This document shows positions 25,985-34,906 of a stretch of 64,000 bases of DNA, one piece after another. The position numbers and the translations under genes were made by a program. Position 1 is the first letter of the stretch, and the number at the start of each line of letters is the position of its first letter. The DNA comes from Chloroflexota bacterium (GTDB lineage Bacteria > Chloroflexota > Anaerolineae > Anaerolineales > Anaerolineaceae), in assembly GCA_029561345.1 (NCBI GenBank), contig JAKQJC010000001.1, forward strand, positions 248,001 to 312,000, in the 5' to 3' direction. The notes beneath the pieces were generated by a model. The model did not search any database and had not been told where the DNA came from. It saw nothing but the letters and a program-made list of their open reading frames with translations.

Positions 25985-26521
25985 ATGTTCACAATAAACA
26001 CACACCTGGTTTCTTGCGCTTTGGTGCGTGGTGCGAAAGCAGTTGGGGTCATTTTCTGCATCCTGTGCGTGCTGATCATCGCCGAATGTGTGGATCAACC
26101 CAAGAGTGCCTCACCCACAGCAGATTTGCGCTACCGTACCCCCATTCCCGATGCCACCGTTCAGGCTTATGTGCCTGGCGGGTATATTTCGGACCATCTG
26201 GAGGCGGTGATAGCGGGGGAGCAATTCTTGAAAACCACACGCATGGTCAGCCTCCAGCCGCCCGCGACCCTTTTTGCAGAACGCATGACCCTGACCGAGG
26301 CGAAGGAGAAAACATTACCATCCGGGCAGTCGTTTGATGGTCCGCTTTCAGAAGATGCCCCGGTCTGGCTGGTGATTTATAAGGGGTTGTGGCGGATTGA
26401 ACCGCCTTTCCCGGAAGAGACGCCGGACCCGGGCGAAATCGGATGCGTTTTTACCATCATGCCTGAAAACGGAATCGGCGTCCGTACGGCAGGCACCATA
26501 AAATGCCCGGAGGAAGAGTAA
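25985..26521 (+). CDS. Hypothetical secreted or membrane-anchored protein (178 aa)
   Basis: Unrecognised. Residues about 18-34 (AVGVIFCILCVLIIAEC) form a hydrophobic segment after a basic N-terminus, so the protein is exported or anchored. The Cys at its end does not form a good lipobox because Glu precedes it. The remainder (residues 40-178) is a soluble domain with a C-terminal Cys pair that could form a disulfide (GCVFTIM and TIKCPEE). Spacing to a Shine-Dalgarno is poor (AAAGGATC about 11 bases before ATG). Confidence 0.5.
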   Translation: MFTINTHLVSCALVRGAKAVGVIFCILCVLIIAECVDQPKSASPTADLRYRTPIPDATVQAYVPGGYISDHLEAVIAGEQFLKTTRMVSLQPPATLFAERMTLTEAKEKTLPSGQSFDGPLSEDAPVWLVIYKGLWRIEPPFPEETPDPGEIGCVFTIMPENGIGVRTAGTIKCPEEE

Positions 26522-26552
26522 GCCCTGGCCTGAACTGGAAGGGAGACGGTGG

Positions 26553-28436
26553 TTACGGCATTTCCTGCCAGCGGGTGGTAAAGGACAACGGCGCGGCAGC
26601 GCGCTTGAAGATGACCACCGAGAGCGCGGGTATTTTTTCACCGTAGGAGAGGGCGCGCCAGCCCAGGTTGACTGTTGGGCAGGCATCTTCCGTGCCCCAG
26701 CGCGCGACAACCTGCCCGGCGCGGATGATCTGGATGCCGGTGGCGCCGTCGAAGGCCAGGCAAAGGCTGCCGGCGGGGGTTTCGAGACGCAGGCTGGGAC
26801 CGCTTTCCTCAAAGGTGTATGGAAAGTCAGTGAGCAGCCAGTGCAGGCGGAAAGCGTGGACGGCTGAGGAAGATTTACCAGATGGCAGCAGGTCGTCGCG
26901 CACCAGCAGGCCGTGGGGAATGCGTTCCACGCAGCGGCGGTGCAAGATGCCCAGACGGCGGTAGCCGTCGTGATGTGCGGCGAGACGGGCCTCCGAGGTG
27001 GCTTCCATTCCGGCGCGCGCCCAATCGAGCCAGAGGAAGCGTCCGGCGCGGGTCATCTGGTCGCGCCCATCCACGCTGACGGTGTTATGCACGGCGGTGC
27101 TGGCAAGGGCATTATCCCAGGGCGGCGGGGCGTTGTAGAGATAGGTGCCGGCGTCGCAGGCCACATTGATCCCGCGCCACCAGACATCGAGATGAAGCTG
27201 GTCAGCATGAGAGGGGCGGCTGCGCCACTGGCGCTGGAGGCGTAAAAAAGCACGCCAGGAGCCGGACTGCAGAACGGGCAAATTTTCGGCCAGGGAAGGT
27301 TGGGCCAGAACTGGATGTTGCTTGAGGCCGAACCAGGCTGACAGCTCATCCCAGGGGCCGGGCGGGTAGACGCAGCGGTCATCAAAGGCCAGAGCGGCGG
27401 CCTGAACCACCGGGCGGTGGTCGGCGAAGCCGCCCGCGGCAAGGGGGAAAATGTAAGCGCCGTCGTTGGCGCCAAAATTGGGAGCCAGGCCGGAATCGGG
27501 GTCCGTGAGGGCGCGCAGCCATCCCGCAGCGGCGCCAAGGCGGGCGCGCACGCCGGGGGCAAGGGGCTCGCCGCCCGGCTGGCGGCCAAGCCAGTCAAAC
27601 CAGAGCCCCAACTGGAGCATCAGGCGGTGGTAGTTGGTGCTGTACTGCACATATTCGCCGCCCGGGCTGACCTGGCGCAGCACGCCGCGGCTGAACCATT
27701 CCAGGCCCAGCCTGCGCCAGTGGGCGGCGCGGGGGTGTTCCGGCAGACAGAGCCCGGCAGTGTAAAGTCCGGCGGCCTCACTGAGCAGGTGATTGTTGTT
27801 CTGTGAGCGGGCATAGAGCAGGGTGGGTTCGATGCGCGCGGCGGTCCAGGCGGCAGTGCGGGCCAGCTGCTCGAGCCGGGCGGGGGTGGATTCCGGGGAG
27901 TGGATGAAGACAGCCGCGCCGAAGATCTGCGCCATCAGGCGCAGGGCGGCTTCCTGCCCTGAGAGCCAGTTCAGGCCGTTGAAGGGCGGATTGGCAGCCT
28001 GAAAAGCCTCAAATTGCTGCCAGAAGGCCCGGGGCAGGCGTTCATCGCCGCTGGCGGCATAGGCGCGCACCAGGTCAAAAACCCAGCCAAAGCGCGCCGG
28101 TTCCCAGGTGAACTTGATATCAGGGCCGGGGGGCAGGCGGCCCTCAAGGCGGCTCCAATGGACCGGGGGGGCGGGTTCAAAAACCAGCGGGACCCTGAGG
28201 CCGCCAAAAATGATCACCTCGCCCTGCAGCACGGCATCCGCGCCGGGGTGGCTGCTGCCAGCCGCATAGGGTCTGACCGGATCCAGACTGACTTTGGGCA
28301 AAACCAGCCGGCTGGCAGAGGCAGCCGGAGGCTTTTCCAGCCAGCGGAAAACGCCCAGGCGCAGGCCGGTTTTATAGAGGGCGTTGAGGAAAACAGGTTC
28401 AAAGCCCAGGTCACGGATGGATTTGAGGAGACGCAT
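26553..28436 (-). CDS. Heparinase II/III-like (alginate-lyase-family) protein
   Basis: Polysaccharide-lyase-like protein of 627 residues: an alpha/alpha toroid domain (about residues 90-340, with NGLNWLSGQEAALRLMA and SQNNNHLLSEAAGLY, the latter carrying the conserved Asn-rich stretch) followed by a beta-sandwich heparinase II/III domain (SHADQLHLDVWWRG, VACDAGTYLYN, HNTVSVDGRDQM, which hold the His and Tyr used in this fold). Such proteins are often encoded in surface polysaccharide clusters with a bi-domain oxidoreductase; one of those lies at 34907-37078. No signal peptide is seen. Whether it is a true lyase is uncertain. Confidence 0.8.
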   Translation of the reverse strand: MRLLKSIRDLGFEPVFLNALYKTGLRLGVFRWLEKPPAASASRLVLPKVSLDPVRPYAAGSSHPGADAVLQGEVIIFGGLRVPLVFEPAPPVHWSRLEGRLPPGPDIKFTWEPARFGWVFDLVRAYAASGDERLPRAFWQQFEAFQAANPPFNGLNWLSGQEAALRLMAQIFGAAVFIHSPESTPARLEQLARTAAWTAARIEPTLLYARSQNNNHLLSEAAGLYTAGLCLPEHPRAAHWRRLGLEWFSRGVLRQVSPGGEYVQYSTNYHRLMLQLGLWFDWLGRQPGGEPLAPGVRARLGAAAGWLRALTDPDSGLAPNFGANDGAYIFPLAAGGFADHRPVVQAAALAFDDRCVYPPGPWDELSAWFGLKQHPVLAQPSLAENLPVLQSGSWRAFLRLQRQWRSRPSHADQLHLDVWWRGINVACDAGTYLYNAPPPWDNALASTAVHNTVSVDGRDQMTRAGRFLWLDWARAGMEATSEARLAAHHDGYRRLGILHRRCVERIPHGLLVRDDLLPSGKSSSAVHAFRLHWLLTDFPYTFEESGPSLRLETPAGSLCLAFDGATGIQIIRAGQVVARWGTEDACPTVNLGWRALSYGEKIPALSVVIFKRAAAPLSFTTRWQEMP

Positions 28437-28507
28437 GCAGGGGCTCCGGCAGAAAAGATGATGGATGGATTATAGCACAGGTCAATACCCGTCTGAATGA
28501 GCCGGCA

Positions 28508-29602
28508 TCAGTGATCTGACTTCAATCCGGCGCCGCACATGGGGATCAGGCAGTCTGAAAGGCGCCCGTGCGCCTCGCCATAGGCCAGATAAGCGGCATA
28601 GGTGGCGGCGGTGGTGTGCTCGCAGTAAATGCCCTTTTTGGCCAGCTTTTCGCGCGCTTCGAGGATGCGGTTTTCAGGGGCGGTGATTACTTTGACCCGG
28701 TGTTTGTAGATGGACCGCAGGATCTCCTCACCGCGCATGGGCACGCCGATGGCGATGCCTTCGGCCAGGGTGGGGGTGGGCGTCACGGCGGCGGGCTGCG
28801 CCAGGCCGGCGGCCGCGGCCCGCGCAAAGGGATCGCAGCGCTCGCTCTGGACGGCAATAACGGCCGGCATTTCGGCCAGCAGGCCGGATTCCTGAAATTC
28901 TTCCAGGGCCTTGATCATGCCGATAAAGAGGGTGCCGTTGCCAAGCGGGATGAAGAGGGTGCGGGGAATGCGGCCCAACTGCTCATAGACTTCGTATAGA
29001 TATGTCTTTGTGCCCTGATAAAAGATGGGGTTATAGACGTGGCTGGCGTAATATTTACCTTCCTGGTCCACCCTGGCGCGGCAGGCATTGGCGCACATAT
29101 CGCGGGTGCCGGGGATGATGTTGACGGCTGCGCCGTGGGCCTGGATCATGGCGATTTTGGCGGGCGAGGTGCCCTCGGGGACGAAGATTTCGCAGGCAAT
29201 GCCGGCTTTTGCGCAGTAGGCGGCCACGCTGTTGCCGGCGTTGCCGCTGCTGTCCTGCACCACCGCTTCGACGCCAATTTCCTTGCAGTGCGTGATGAGC
29301 AGGGCGGCGCCGCGGTCCTTGAAGGAGAGGGTGGGCATGGCGTAATCCATTTTCAGGAGCACATCCTCATCCAATGAAATCACCGGGGACAGCCCTTCGC
29401 CCAGGCTGATGCCGCGCCAGGCTTCGCTTTCAATGGGCATGAAGGCACGGTAGCGAAAAATGGACCAGGTGGCCCGGTCCACCAGCGAAAGGTCAAACCT
29501 GGGCGGCTTGAAATCCAGAGTCCACAGGCCGCCGCAACCGCACCTGGCCTGGCGGGTGGTGGCAGCAGCGGTGCTGCCGCATTTGAAACAGCGATAATTC
29601 AT
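28508..29602 (-). CDS. Threonine synthase-like PLP enzyme
   Basis: Fold-type II PLP enzyme, 364 aa, probably making threonine from O-phosphohomoserine. Motifs: an N-terminal rubredoxin-like Cys cluster (CFKCG and CGCGG), the PLP lysine in LSFKDRG (K95), SSGNAGNSVAAYC, FVPEGTSPAKI, and LGNGTLFIGM as the phosphate-binding loop. Related enzymes (diaminopropionate ammonia-lyase, cysteate synthase) cannot be excluded. I start at ATG 29602, after TTGGAGGAAGAAAAG; the longer TTG-initiated form would use the Shine-Dalgarno as codons. The ATG overlaps the stop of the upstream acetamidase remnant. Confidence 0.8.
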   Translation of the reverse strand: MNYRCFKCGSTAAATTRQARCGCGGLWTLDFKPPRFDLSLVDRATWSIFRYRAFMPIESEAWRGISLGEGLSPVISLDEDVLLKMDYAMPTLSFKDRGAALLITHCKEIGVEAVVQDSSGNAGNSVAAYCAKAGIACEIFVPEGTSPAKIAMIQAHGAAVNIIPGTRDMCANACRARVDQEGKYYASHVYNPIFYQGTKTYLYEVYEQLGRIPRTLFIPLGNGTLFIGMIKALEEFQESGLLAEMPAVIAVQSERCDPFARAAAAGLAQPAAVTPTPTLAEGIAIGVPMRGEEILRSIYKHRVKVITAPENRILEAREKLAKKGIYCEHTTAATYAAYLAYGEAHGRLSDCLIPMCGAGLKSDH

Positions 29603-29915
29603 CTTTTCTTCCTCCAATAGGCGCCGGCGGAAGGCAGCGCACTCATACAGCCATCGGGCGCCAGGTCAATGGCCAGAATTTCCACCCGCAGCACATCGCT
29701 GGGCTCGGTGCCGCTGATGAAGAGCGGTCCGGTGGCGGGTTGGTGCGGTCCATATCAATCTGCTGCACATCAAAATGATCCGTCAGCAGCTGTTCGCTGA
29801 AGCAGTCCTGACAGCAGAATTTGACCGTATCGCCACTTTCAGCCGCCGCGCAGGGCCGGATGGAGGGATCAAAGGCAAAATGAACCTGGTTTTTATCGAT
29901 GATCAGCATTTTCAC
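29599..29915 (-). pseudogene. Acetamidase/formamidase N-terminal remnant with frameshift
   Basis: The first ~60 codons (QVHFAFDPSIRP, ESGDTVKF) are the usual start of FmdA/AmdA-type amidases. Near 29736 one base appears to be missing: shifting frame there restores NPATGPLFISG, EPSDVLRVEILAIDLAPDG, again family-like. The restored frame then runs out at a TGA at 29599, overlapping the next gene's ATG, after only about 105 of roughly 300 residues. So it is both frameshifted and truncated, and probably non-functional. Confidence 0.7.
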
Positions 29916-29966
29916 CTCAGCTTGGGATTAAGAGATAAACGATGCTTTGATTATAGCCTTGAAGAA

Positions 29967-29997
29967 GATAAAAAAGGCAGCAGAATGACCTGCTGCC
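29967..29997 (-). terminator. Intrinsic terminator of the pyr operon
   Basis: On the minus strand GGCAGCAG (29997-29990) pairs with CTGCTGCC (29983-29976) around a six-base loop and is followed by TTTTTTAT. It lies just after pyrD. Confidence 0.85.
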
Positions 29998-30025
29998 CTG
30001 GGTTGTATCAGATAAAGAGAGCTGA

Positions 30026-31108
30026 TTATTCAGGCTGCAAGGCTGGCTCCGCCTTTTTCAGGGTGCGCTTTTCTTCGGCGTTCAATGTGTCCAGAATATC
30101 CCGCACCAGCCAGGGACCTTCATATATTAGGCCAGTATAGAGCTGCACCAGCACTGCCCCGGCATCCATGCGGGCCTTCACGTCATCCGGAGTCATCACG
30201 CCGCCGCTGGCCACCACCGGCAGGCGGGTGCGCCGGATGGTTTGCTGAACCAGCTCGAGGCTGAGCTTTGAAAGCGGCCGGCCGCTTAATCCGCCTTCCT
30301 GGGCGGCATGGGGGCTTTGCAGATCCTCGCGCCGCAGGGAGGTGTTGCTGATGATCAGACCGTCCATGCCGCAGCTTTCCACGGCTTCGATGGCCGCATC
30401 CAGGCCGGCCAGATCCAGGTCAGGAGCCAGTTTGACCAGAATCGGCACATGGCGGCCGCAGCGGATTTTGAAGGAGGCGCGGATTTCGGCCAGAGGCCTG
30501 AGCAGACCTTCAAGGGCGCTGCGCGACTGCAGCAGGCGCAGCCCGGGGGTGTTGGGCGAGCTGACATTGACCGCCAGATAATCGGACAGGGGGGCGAAAT
30601 CTTTGAACAGAGAGACATAGTCCTGGGCGGCTTCTTCGAGCGGGGTGGCCTTGTTTTTGCCCAGGTTGACCCCCAGAATCAGCCCTGGCGGGCGGTTGGC
30701 AAGGGGCATCTGGTAGGCCAGGTAACCGGCTCCTTTGCTGGGGAAGCCCATGCGGTTGATCAGGCCTTCATCTTCCACCAGGCGGAAGATGCGCGGTTTG
30801 GGATTGCCAGGCTGAGGCCGGGGCGTGACCGTGCCGAGCTCGATGTGACCGAAGCCCAGGCAGGCCAGACCGCGCCAGGCCAGGCCGTCCTTGTCGTAAC
30901 CGGCGGCCATGCCCAGAGGATTCTTGAAGGTCAGGCCAAAAGCCTGCACAGCCGGGCCGGGATGTTTGGTTTGAAAGACGGCGTTCAGCACCTGCGGTCC
31001 CGGCGGCACATTGCCGCCCAGGCGCAGCATTTGCACGGTGAGGCTGTGGGCCTGTTCACCGGTCAGGCGGAAAAGCCAGGGGCGGATCCAGTCATAAATA
31101 TTCATCAT
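30026..31108 (-). CDS. pyrD: Dihydroorotate dehydrogenase (class 2, quinone-dependent)
   Basis: Oxidises dihydroorotate to orotate, fourth step of UMP synthesis, with FMN and a quinone acceptor at the membrane. The N-terminal amphipathic helix typical of class 2 (IYDWIRPWLFRLTGEQAHSL) is present, then NPLGMAAGYDKDGLA, NVSSPNTPGLR (with the class 2 catalytic Ser), IISNTSLRRE and GGVMTPDDVKARMDAGA (FMN phosphate site). Length 360 is normal. The start ATG overlaps the pyrFE stop, and it is the last gene of the pyr operon. Confidence 0.93.
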   Translation of the reverse strand: MMNIYDWIRPWLFRLTGEQAHSLTVQMLRLGGNVPPGPQVLNAVFQTKHPGPAVQAFGLTFKNPLGMAAGYDKDGLAWRGLACLGFGHIELGTVTPRPQPGNPKPRIFRLVEDEGLINRMGFPSKGAGYLAYQMPLANRPPGLILGVNLGKNKATPLEEAAQDYVSLFKDFAPLSDYLAVNVSSPNTPGLRLLQSRSALEGLLRPLAEIRASFKIRCGRHVPILVKLAPDLDLAGLDAAIEAVESCGMDGLIISNTSLRREDLQSPHAAQEGGLSGRPLSKLSLELVQQTIRRTRLPVVASGGVMTPDDVKARMDAGAVLVQLYTGLIYEGPWLVRDILDTLNAEEKRTLKKAEPALQPE

Positions 31109-32490
31109 TAACCTCCGGTTTGGGCCAAAAAGGCGCGGGCAGCCTGCAGCAGGGCGGGTTCCACCTTGCCGTTGGCCTGCCAGATATCCAGCAGGTCTGA
31201 CAGGGTGGCGACGGCATGCAGGCGGAAGCCTCTGGCGGCCAGGGCTTCTTTTGCGCCTGATTGGCGGTCAATCAGCACCACCACATCTTCCACTGACAGG
31301 CCAACGCCGGTCAGTTTTTCAATGGCTTCAAACTTGCTCTCGCCGGTGGTGGCAAGGTCATCAATCACCACCACGCGCTCGCCAGGATGAAATTCCCCTT
31401 CAATTTCAGCTTTGGTGCCGTAGGCTTTGGCTTCCTTGCGCGGGTAAATCATCGGCCAGCCGCCCTGCAGGCTGACGGCGGTGGCGATGGGCAGCGCGGC
31501 ATAGGGCAGGGCTGCCAGGCGGTCAAATTTCAGGCTGCGCAGCAGGGGCAGGTAAGCTGCGCCGACCTGGCCCAGCAGGGCAGGCGACGAGACGAGGTTG
31601 CGCAGGTCGATATAGATGGGCGAGATGAGACCCGATTTGAGCTTGAATTCACCAAAGCGCACGCAGTCGGTCTGCAGCAGACCGTCGGCCAGCGGGTGGG
31701 CTGCTGCAGATCTTCCCTCGGCAGGGCTTTGGGCCATCTGGATGCGGCGGCAGAGCTCCTGGGCGGCCTGGCGGGGATTTTCAGCGCGGCTGATGGCCCG
31801 CGAGACGGTGATCAGCAGGCCGAGACCGTCACGGCGCAGGCCGGCCTGCAGGGTGGCTTCCAGTTCGCCGCCCTGGGCGCCAACGCCGGGGGCCAAAATC
31901 CAGGCATTGGGAGCCAGTCCGCGCACGCGGGCCAGGGCAGCAGGCTGGGTGGCGCCGACCACCAGGCCCATCTCGCTGCCGGCCGCAAGAGCCACCTGTT
32001 CAAACAGGCGCAGGCCGCTGCTCAACACCAGTTCCTGCAGGTCAGCCGAGCCAGGGTTTGAGGTGCGGCAGAGCAGAAAAACGCCCTTTTCGGTATTTTT
32101 GAGGAAGGGGGTGAGCGAGTCGCGGCCGAGGTAAGGGTTGAGGGTGATGGCATCGGCGCCGAGGGCTTCGAAAGCGGAACGGGCGTAAGCTTCGGCGGTG
32201 GAGGCAATATCACCGCGTTTGGCGTCCAGAATGACCGGAATGCCTTCCGGCACACCCGCGATCACTTCCTTGAGGGCAGCCCAGCCGGCCGGCCCAAGCG
32301 CTTCAAAGAAGGCGGCATTGGGTTTATAAGCCAGGGCCAGGTCACTGGTGAGGTGGATCAGCCGCAGGCACCAATCGCGGGCGGCTTCAGCCGTGGGCGC
32401 AGGCAGATCATCGAGGTGAGGATCGAGGCCCACGCAGAGCAGGGAATGAATTTGGGCGGCGCGTTCGTTCAGCTTCTCAAAAAAGGTCAT
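31108..32490 (-). CDS. pyrFE: Bifunctional OMP decarboxylase / orotate phosphoribosyltransferase
   Basis: Fusion of the last two enzymes of UMP synthesis. Residues 1 to about 265 are PyrF of the subfamily with VILDAKRGDIASTAEAYA (catalytic DxKxxD variant); residues about 285-460 are PyrE, with the PRPP loop VVVIDDLATTGES and LKSGLISPIYIDLR. The order PyrF-PyrE is the reverse of the eukaryotic UMPS fusion. ATG 32490 has TCGGAGGAAAC upstream and is preferred to the longer frame start at 32514. It is in the pyr operon between pyrB and pyrD. Confidence 0.92.
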   Translation of the reverse strand: MTFFEKLNERAAQIHSLLCVGLDPHLDDLPAPTAEAARDWCLRLIHLTSDLALAYKPNAAFFEALGPAGWAALKEVIAGVPEGIPVILDAKRGDIASTAEAYARSAFEALGADAITLNPYLGRDSLTPFLKNTEKGVFLLCRTSNPGSADLQELVLSSGLRLFEQVALAAGSEMGLVVGATQPAALARVRGLAPNAWILAPGVGAQGGELEATLQAGLRRDGLGLLITVSRAISRAENPRQAAQELCRRIQMAQSPAEGRSAAAHPLADGLLQTDCVRFGEFKLKSGLISPIYIDLRNLVSSPALLGQVGAAYLPLLRSLKFDRLAALPYAALPIATAVSLQGGWPMIYPRKEAKAYGTKAEIEGEFHPGERVVVIDDLATTGESKFEAIEKLTGVGLSVEDVVVLIDRQSGAKEALAARGFRLHAVATLSDLLDIWQANGKVEPALLQAARAFLAQTGG

Positions 32491-32522
32491 GTTTCCTCCG
32501 AAATTCTCGGTCACATAAGAGA

Positions 32523-33515
32523 TCAGGCTTTGCCCAGAACCATGGCCAGCAGGGCCATGCGCACGTAGAGGCCGTATTCCATCTGGCGGAAATAGGCGGC
32601 GCGGGGATCGTCGTCAAAATCCATGCTGATTTCGCCCACGCGGGGCAGGGGGTGCATGACGATCATATCCTGCTTGGCGGCTTCCATGATGGCCGAGTCG
32701 ATCACATAGGAGCCTTTGACGGCTTCGTAGGCTTCGGGATCGGTGAAGCGTTCTTTTTGCACGCGGGTGACGTAAAGCACATCGGTTTCGGGCAGCACTT
32801 CATCGAGCGTGTTGTATTCAGCCTGGAGAATGCCTTTGCCGGCCACTTCTTCCATCACTTCCACCGGCATGCGCAGAAGATCGGGTGACACATAGTTCAA
32901 TTTTGCGCCAAAGAGGGAGAGCAGGCGGGCCAGGGAATGCACGGTGCGGCCGTATTTCAGATCGCCCAGCATGGTGACGGTCAGGCCGTCGAGGTGACCC
33001 AGTTCGGCGGCGATGGTGTAAAGGTCAAGCAGGGCCTGGGTGGGGTGTTCGCCGGTGCCGTCGCCAGCGTTGATGATGGGTTTGCGGGCATATTTGGCAG
33101 CCAGGGCAGCCGAACCGGTTTCAGGATGGCGCAGCACGATCACATCGGCATAACATTCCAGGGTGCGGATGGTATCGGGGAGGGATTCGCCCTTGGAGAC
33201 GGAGGAGTAGCGCACTTCGTTAATCGGGATGACGCTGCCGCCCAGGCGTTCCATGGCCGAAGTGAAGGAGGACGAGGTGCGGGTGGAGGGTTCGTAGAAG
33301 AGATTGGCAAGGATTTTTCCCTTGAGGAGATCAAAGGTGCCCACACGGCGGACCATTTCCTGCATTTCATCGGCGATGGCGAAGATATAGGCGAGGTTAT
33401 CGCGGTCGAACTGGCGCACGGAGAGGATATCCTTGCCGTAGAAGGGGGCATCGTGTTTGTCGCCGAGGGGCAGGTAGGGGCTTTGATCGCGGAGGGAACG
33501 AATGCTGAGTACCAT
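32523..33515 (-). CDS. pyrB: Aspartate carbamoyltransferase catalytic chain
   Basis: Joins carbamoyl phosphate and aspartate. [12 protein letters not shown] (carbamoyl-phosphate loop, STRTS), the second loop Ser/Lys region [24 protein letters not shown] and [11 protein letters not shown] are all present. At 330 residues it is the size of a catalytic chain; no regulatory pyrI is seen nearby. ATG 33515 follows AAAGGATAAACATT; the frame extends 8 codons upstream to 33539 with weaker support. It is the second gene of the pyr operon. Confidence 0.93.
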   Translation of the reverse strand: MVLSIRSLRDQSPYLPLGDKHDAPFYGKDILSVRQFDRDNLAYIFAIADEMQEMVRRVGTFDLLKGKILANLFYEPSTRTSSSFTSAMERLGGSVIPINEVRYSSVSKGESLPDTIRTLECYADVIVLRHPETGSAALAAKYARKPIINAGDGTGEHPTQALLDLYTIAAELGHLDGLTVTMLGDLKYGRTVHSLARLLSLFGAKLNYVSPDLLRMPVEVMEEVAGKGILQAEYNTLDEVLPETDVLYVTRVQKERFTDPEAYEAVKGSYVIDSAIMEAAKQDMIVMHPLPRVGEISMDFDDDPRAAYFRQMEYGLYVRMALLAMVLGKA

Positions 33516-33550
33516 AATGTTTATCCTTTTTATTATCAAAAAAATGGCTA

Positions 33551-34642
33551 TTAAATCTGCCCGTTGGGCAGGAATTTCCGGCGGGATTCAAGGCGCAGGT
33601 TGCGGCCGCTGCCAGTCGGGGCCAGCACAACGCCGTCCTCAAAAACGACCTGGCGGCGCAGCACCACGCGCCGCACGCGGCCAAACACCTGGCGGCCGGC
33701 GAAGGGCGTCCAGGCGCAGCGGGTTTGCAGGTGATCAGGGGTGATCTCCCAGCGCGCGTCGGGGTCCACCTCGATCCAGGTGCTGGTTTGAACGGGAAGG
33801 CGGTAGATGCGCTGGGGGTTGGTATAGCAGCGCAGGATGATGTCATCGAGGGTCAGGCGGCCTTCCCTGACGGCAGTCAGCAGGAGAGGGAGGGCGGTTT
33901 CAAGACCGGGGAAGCCGGGGGGCGGGGTGGGACTTTGCTTTTCGGCCAGGGTGTGGGGGGCGTGATCGGTGGCGAAGCAGTCAATCACATCCAGGTTGTC
34001 CCACAGAGCTTGCACATCCGCCGGGGAAGCCAGGGGCGGTTTGACGGAGGCCATGCCGGCGCCGAGATGATCCAGAGAAGCGCTGTCGAGAAAAAGATGG
34101 TGGGGGGTCACCTCGCAGGTGACTTTCAGGCCGTGCTCTTTGGCCTGGCGCACCAGCAAGATATCATCGCGGGTGGAAATGTGGCAGAGGTGCAGGGGGC
34201 GGTCGAACCAGCCGGCAAAAAGGATGGCTGCGGCCAGACTGCGCCCTTCGGCGTGAACGGAGATGGGCAGGTGTTTGGGCCAGGCGGCAAAATGTGCCTG
34301 CCAGTCTGCCAGGGCGTCGAGGCGCAGGGGGCCGTAGGTCTGGTCGAGATAGAGTTTGAGGCCGGCTGCCTGCCGGCTGAGCTGACCGGCAGCAGCGGCA
34401 TTTTCGGCGCCCGCTCCGATGAACTGGGCATAGTCGCAGCAGGCGCCTTCACCAGCGGCCTTCAGTGCAAGGGAGAGGGTCTCGGCATCGGTGACCGGAG
34501 GACGGGTGTTGGGCATGGCCAGCACGATGGTAAAGCCGCCAGCCAGGGCGGCGCGGGTGCCGGTACGCCAGTCCTCCTTGTGGGTGTCGCCAGGTTCGCG
34601 CAGATGTACATGCGGGTCAATCAGGCCGGGCAGTTTAATCAT
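33551..34642 (-). CDS. pyrC: Dihydroorotase
   Basis: Amidohydrolase closing carbamoyl-aspartate to dihydroorotate. [11 protein letters not shown] gives the first metal-binding HxH (H11, H13); further metal ligands are in [16 protein letters not shown] and [14 protein letters not shown]. The C-terminal [15 protein letters not shown] is the usual end of this family. The carboxylated Lys of type I enzymes is not obvious, and 363 residues is slightly short. First gene of the pyr operon. The ATG at 34642 overlaps the stop of a 46-codon leader frame (TGATG), with GGGAGG upstream inside the leader. Confidence 0.9.
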   Translation of the reverse strand: MIKLPGLIDPHVHLREPGDTHKEDWRTGTRAALAGGFTIVLAMPNTRPPVTDAETLSLALKAAGEGACCDYAQFIGAGAENAAAAGQLSRQAAGLKLYLDQTYGPLRLDALADWQAHFAAWPKHLPISVHAEGRSLAAAILFAGWFDRPLHLCHISTRDDILLVRQAKEHGLKVTCEVTPHHLFLDSASLDHLGAGMASVKPPLASPADVQALWDNLDVIDCFATDHAPHTLAEKQSPTPPPGFPGLETALPLLLTAVREGRLTLDDIILRCYTNPQRIYRLPVQTSTWIEVDPDARWEITPDHLQTRCAWTPFAGRQVFGRVRRVVLRRQVVFEDGVVLAPTGSGRNLRLESRRKFLPNGQI

Positions 34643-34782
34643 CAATGCCTCCCATCACAAGACACAAAAAAACACCCCGAAAATGATTCGGGGTGTTGAA
34701 TAGAACAGGGGAAAAATGGAAACCGCTGACGCTCCGGGCGCCGGAAGGCAGGTAAAATGAGGGTAAGCCGTTGTCTAGACAT
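34642..34782 (-). CDS. Putative pyr leader peptide (46 aa)
   Basis: A reading frame begins MSRQRLTLILPAFRR about 4 bases after the predicted transcription start, runs through the terminator hairpin at 34671-34697, and ends on TGA overlapping the pyrC ATG. In E. coli a 44-residue pyrL frame does the same: when UTP is low, polymerase pauses at U-rich sites, the ribosome catches up and prevents the hairpin. Here a pyrimidine-rich stretch (34731-34704 on the minus strand, with TTTCC and TTTTTCCCC) precedes the hairpin, as that model needs. There is no room for a Shine-Dalgarno, so it would have to be read as a leaderless start. Not proven to be translated. Confidence 0.5.
   Translation of the reverse strand: MSRQRLTLILPAFRRPERQRFPFFPCSIQHPESFSGCFFVSCDGRH
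34666..34697 (-). terminator. Attenuator-type terminator in the pyr leader
   Basis: On the minus strand AACACCCCGAA (34697-34687) and TTCGGGGTGTT (34681-34671) form a perfect 11-bp stem around TCATT, followed by seven T residues in all. It lies between the pyr promoter and pyrC, 24 bases before the pyrC ATG, so every pyr transcript must pass it. Confidence 0.85.
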
Positions 34783-34792
34783 ATCGGGTCTT

Positions 34793-34820
34793 ATTTTATG
34801 CAGATTGGAGATTTTGTCAA
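34793..34820 (-). promoter_or_regulatory. pyr operon promoter
   Basis: On the minus strand: -35 TTGACA (34820-34815), 16-base spacer, -10 TAAAAT (34798-34793). The transcription start should be near 34786. A 10-bp palindrome TGTCTAGACA (34772-34781) lies at the very start of the transcript and could be an operator. Confidence 0.75.
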
Positions 34821-34855
34821 GGGTTTTGCAGAAAACCGTTTTTGGGAGGGAGGGG

Positions 34856-34894
34856 AAAAAAAGAACCGGGCCCACAAGTGTGGACCCGATTCTT
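34856..34894 (-). terminator. Terminator of the bi-domain oxidoreductase gene
   Basis: On the minus strand AAGAATCGGGTCCAC (34894-34880) pairs with GTGGGCCCGGTTCTT (34875-34861) with minor mismatch, followed by a T-run. Confidence 0.75.
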
Positions 34895-34906
34895 GAACAG
34901 GGGTTT

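Noticed and set aside
25985-26100. Lipoprotein signal in the 178-residue protein
   Set aside because: The Cys after the hydrophobic run is preceded by Glu (IIAEC), which does not fit a lipobox.
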